Shown one piece after another: positions 63,277 through 64,000 of a DNA stretch of 64,000 nucleotides. Numbering within the stretch: the first letter of the stretch is position 1; the number at the start of each line of letters is the position of its first letter. A program made the position numbers and the translations under genes. Origin of the DNA: Bacteriovorax sp. BAL6_X (lineage in GTDB: Bacteria; Bdellovibrionota; Bacteriovoracia; Bacteriovoracales; Bacteriovoracaceae); contig NZ_AUMC01000008.1 of assembly GCF_000443995.1 (NCBI RefSeq), positions 62,001 through 126,000 on the forward strand, given 5' to 3'. Under the pieces are notes generated by a model, which was given only the letters and a program-made list of their open reading frames with translations, made no database searches and had not been told where the DNA came from.

Positions 63277-64000
63277 ATGTTCAAATCTCAAAAATTATTC
63301 ATCACAATTCTAATACTACTATCCACATCAATTTTTGCGAACGACTGCCAAGATATTCGACTCGACCAGGGTGAGAATGCGCCTTTTAAGAACTTGCCAA
63401 TTCATGATCAAATGTATGGAAAGCAGAAAGATTCTCAAATGTGCTATGCATTTGCAGGTTCTCAATTTATCGATGCAGTTATACAAAATGACTTAAAAGC
63501 AAAGGGACATATTACATCACCAATAACATCAGCACTACAAACGAAACTATCACCGACAAGAGCAAATGGGAGCAGAGTCAACCTACTCTCCAACATATCA
63601 AGAGGAGCTGGCCGCTCCGGACTAGGAGTCGGCCAGATTAATATCCTCTTTAATCAGCTAAGACAGGGTTACAGCTGTGATCAAAATTTTCTGACTTCAA
63701 TTGGAATTAAGGATCCAAATACTTTCTGGGAACCATTCGTATACGAGTTCTACTCGAATAAGACAGTAGAAGAAAAAATAAATTCTGTAAAAGAAGAGCT
63801 ACGACTTCGTGGTGTAAAAGAAGGTTTTTTCGATATTGTGAATGATGAAACTTTGGCGATTGCAGTTACAAAAAAAGGCTTCTACTTAAGAGAGCAAGCT
63901 ATCTTTGATAAGATATGTGAAAATAATAAAATCGAACTCAGTCTGCCAGAACTTGAGTACCATGACTACTCTCCTAGCGATGTTGGTTATAATGAAACAG
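63277..64000 (+). CDS. Papain-like cysteine peptidase, partial (cut by window edge)
   Basis: An open frame of 241 codons that runs off the right edge without a stop. The signal peptide is about 1-21 (ending SIFAND). KDSQMCYAFAGSQFIDA (about 51-67) looks like the catalytic Cys region of papain-type (C1) peptidases, in which Gln and a C[WY]AF motif are conserved; candidate nucleophile is Cys56. Later residues are mostly helical and rich in charged amino acids. The catalytic His and Asn would lie beyond the window. TATATT (63265-63270) ends 6 nt upstream of the ATG and no ribosome site is visible, which suggests leaderless initiation. Confidence 0.65.
   Translation, partial: MFKSQKLFITILILLSTSIFANDCQDIRLDQGENAPFKNLPIHDQMYGKQKDSQMCYAFAGSQFIDAVIQNDLKAKGHITSPITSALQTKLSPTRANGSRVNLLSNISRGAGRSGLGVGQINILFNQLRQGYSCDQNFLTSIGIKDPNTFWEPFVYEFYSNKTVEEKINSVKEELRLRGVKEGFFDIVNDETLAIAVTKKGFYLREQAIFDKICENNKIELSLPELEYHDYSPSDVGYNET

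Noticed and set aside
1-64000. Search for tRNA, rRNA, CRISPR and insertion sequences
   Set aside because: No cloverleaf-like sequence, spaced repeats, transposase motif or terminal inverted repeat was noticed by reading; a tRNAscan or repeat-finder run would be needed to exclude them fully.

Overview
The window looks like a chromosomal segment of an AT-rich (by eye about 35-38% GC) Gram-negative bacterium, most likely a Bdellovibrionota member of the Bacteriovorax/Halobacteriovorax type. This is inferred from the number of large secreted proteins and proteases without recognisable relatives, a TIGR02147-family regulator, lipoproteins and outer-membrane-type proteins, and dense gene packing with many short overlaps. 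I see no rRNA, tRNA, CRISPR array, insertion sequence or phage module. The last gene is cut by the right edge.

Layout. 1-5,417: a secreted zinc metalloprotease, an 805-residue secreted protein and a YiiX-like cysteine peptidase candidate. 5,605-9,936 (minus): an Fe(II)/2-oxoglutarate-type oxygenase, YggS, a small phasin-like protein, a RatA/COQ10-like protein, GlpX and a PilZ protein. 10,048-12,936 (plus): pgsA, serB, panD and a leucine-rich-repeat protein. 12,933-17,078 (minus): two tandem cyclic-nucleotide-binding domain proteins, a lipoate-protein ligase, a small exported protein, a HAD phosphatase with an unknown N-terminal domain, and a possible PD-(D/E)XK nuclease-fold protein. 17,192-23,274 (plus): an overlapping pyrimidine operon pyrB-carAB-pyrF in which CarA and CarB are one 1,482-residue polypeptide. 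23,287-33,826: inosine-guanosine kinase, a barrel-type membrane protein, a TIGR02147 regulator, a subtilisin-like protease coupled to a 1,042-residue exported protein, and a lipoprotein.

34,102-42,286 is the most distinctive region: an eight-gene plus-strand operon with a winged-helix (GbsR/MarR-like) regulator, a FabF-like ketosynthase, a dedicated acyl carrier protein, a phytoene-desaturase/retinol-saturase-like FAD enzyme, and a complete oleA-oleB-oleC-oleD set for head-to-head long-chain olefin formation. A consensus-like promoter precedes the regulator, and a perfect 11-bp inverted repeat overlaps its -10 box, so autoregulation is likely. Adding a private KS/ACP/FAD enzyme to oleABCD suggests a specialised, possibly polyunsaturated or otherwise modified hydrocarbon.

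42,263-51,545: undecaprenyl-diphosphatase, an RDD-like membrane protein, then a plus-strand block of three exported proteins including a metalloprotease lipoprotein, and a GNAT acetyltransferase. 51,595-56,636: a cytochrome c, an unrecognised protein, a DUF1624-type membrane protein and the System II cytochrome c assembly pair ResB-CcsA. 56,665-63,054 (minus): an exported protein, a 621-residue degenerate receiver-like protein, a small winged-helix protein, a tRNA nucleotidyltransferase/poly(A) polymerase family protein 5 nt downstream of a LysR regulator, and an outer-membrane-like protein. A partial papain-like peptidase gene enters from 63,277. The tetranucleotide GGCC is strikingly frequent throughout, in all reading frames.
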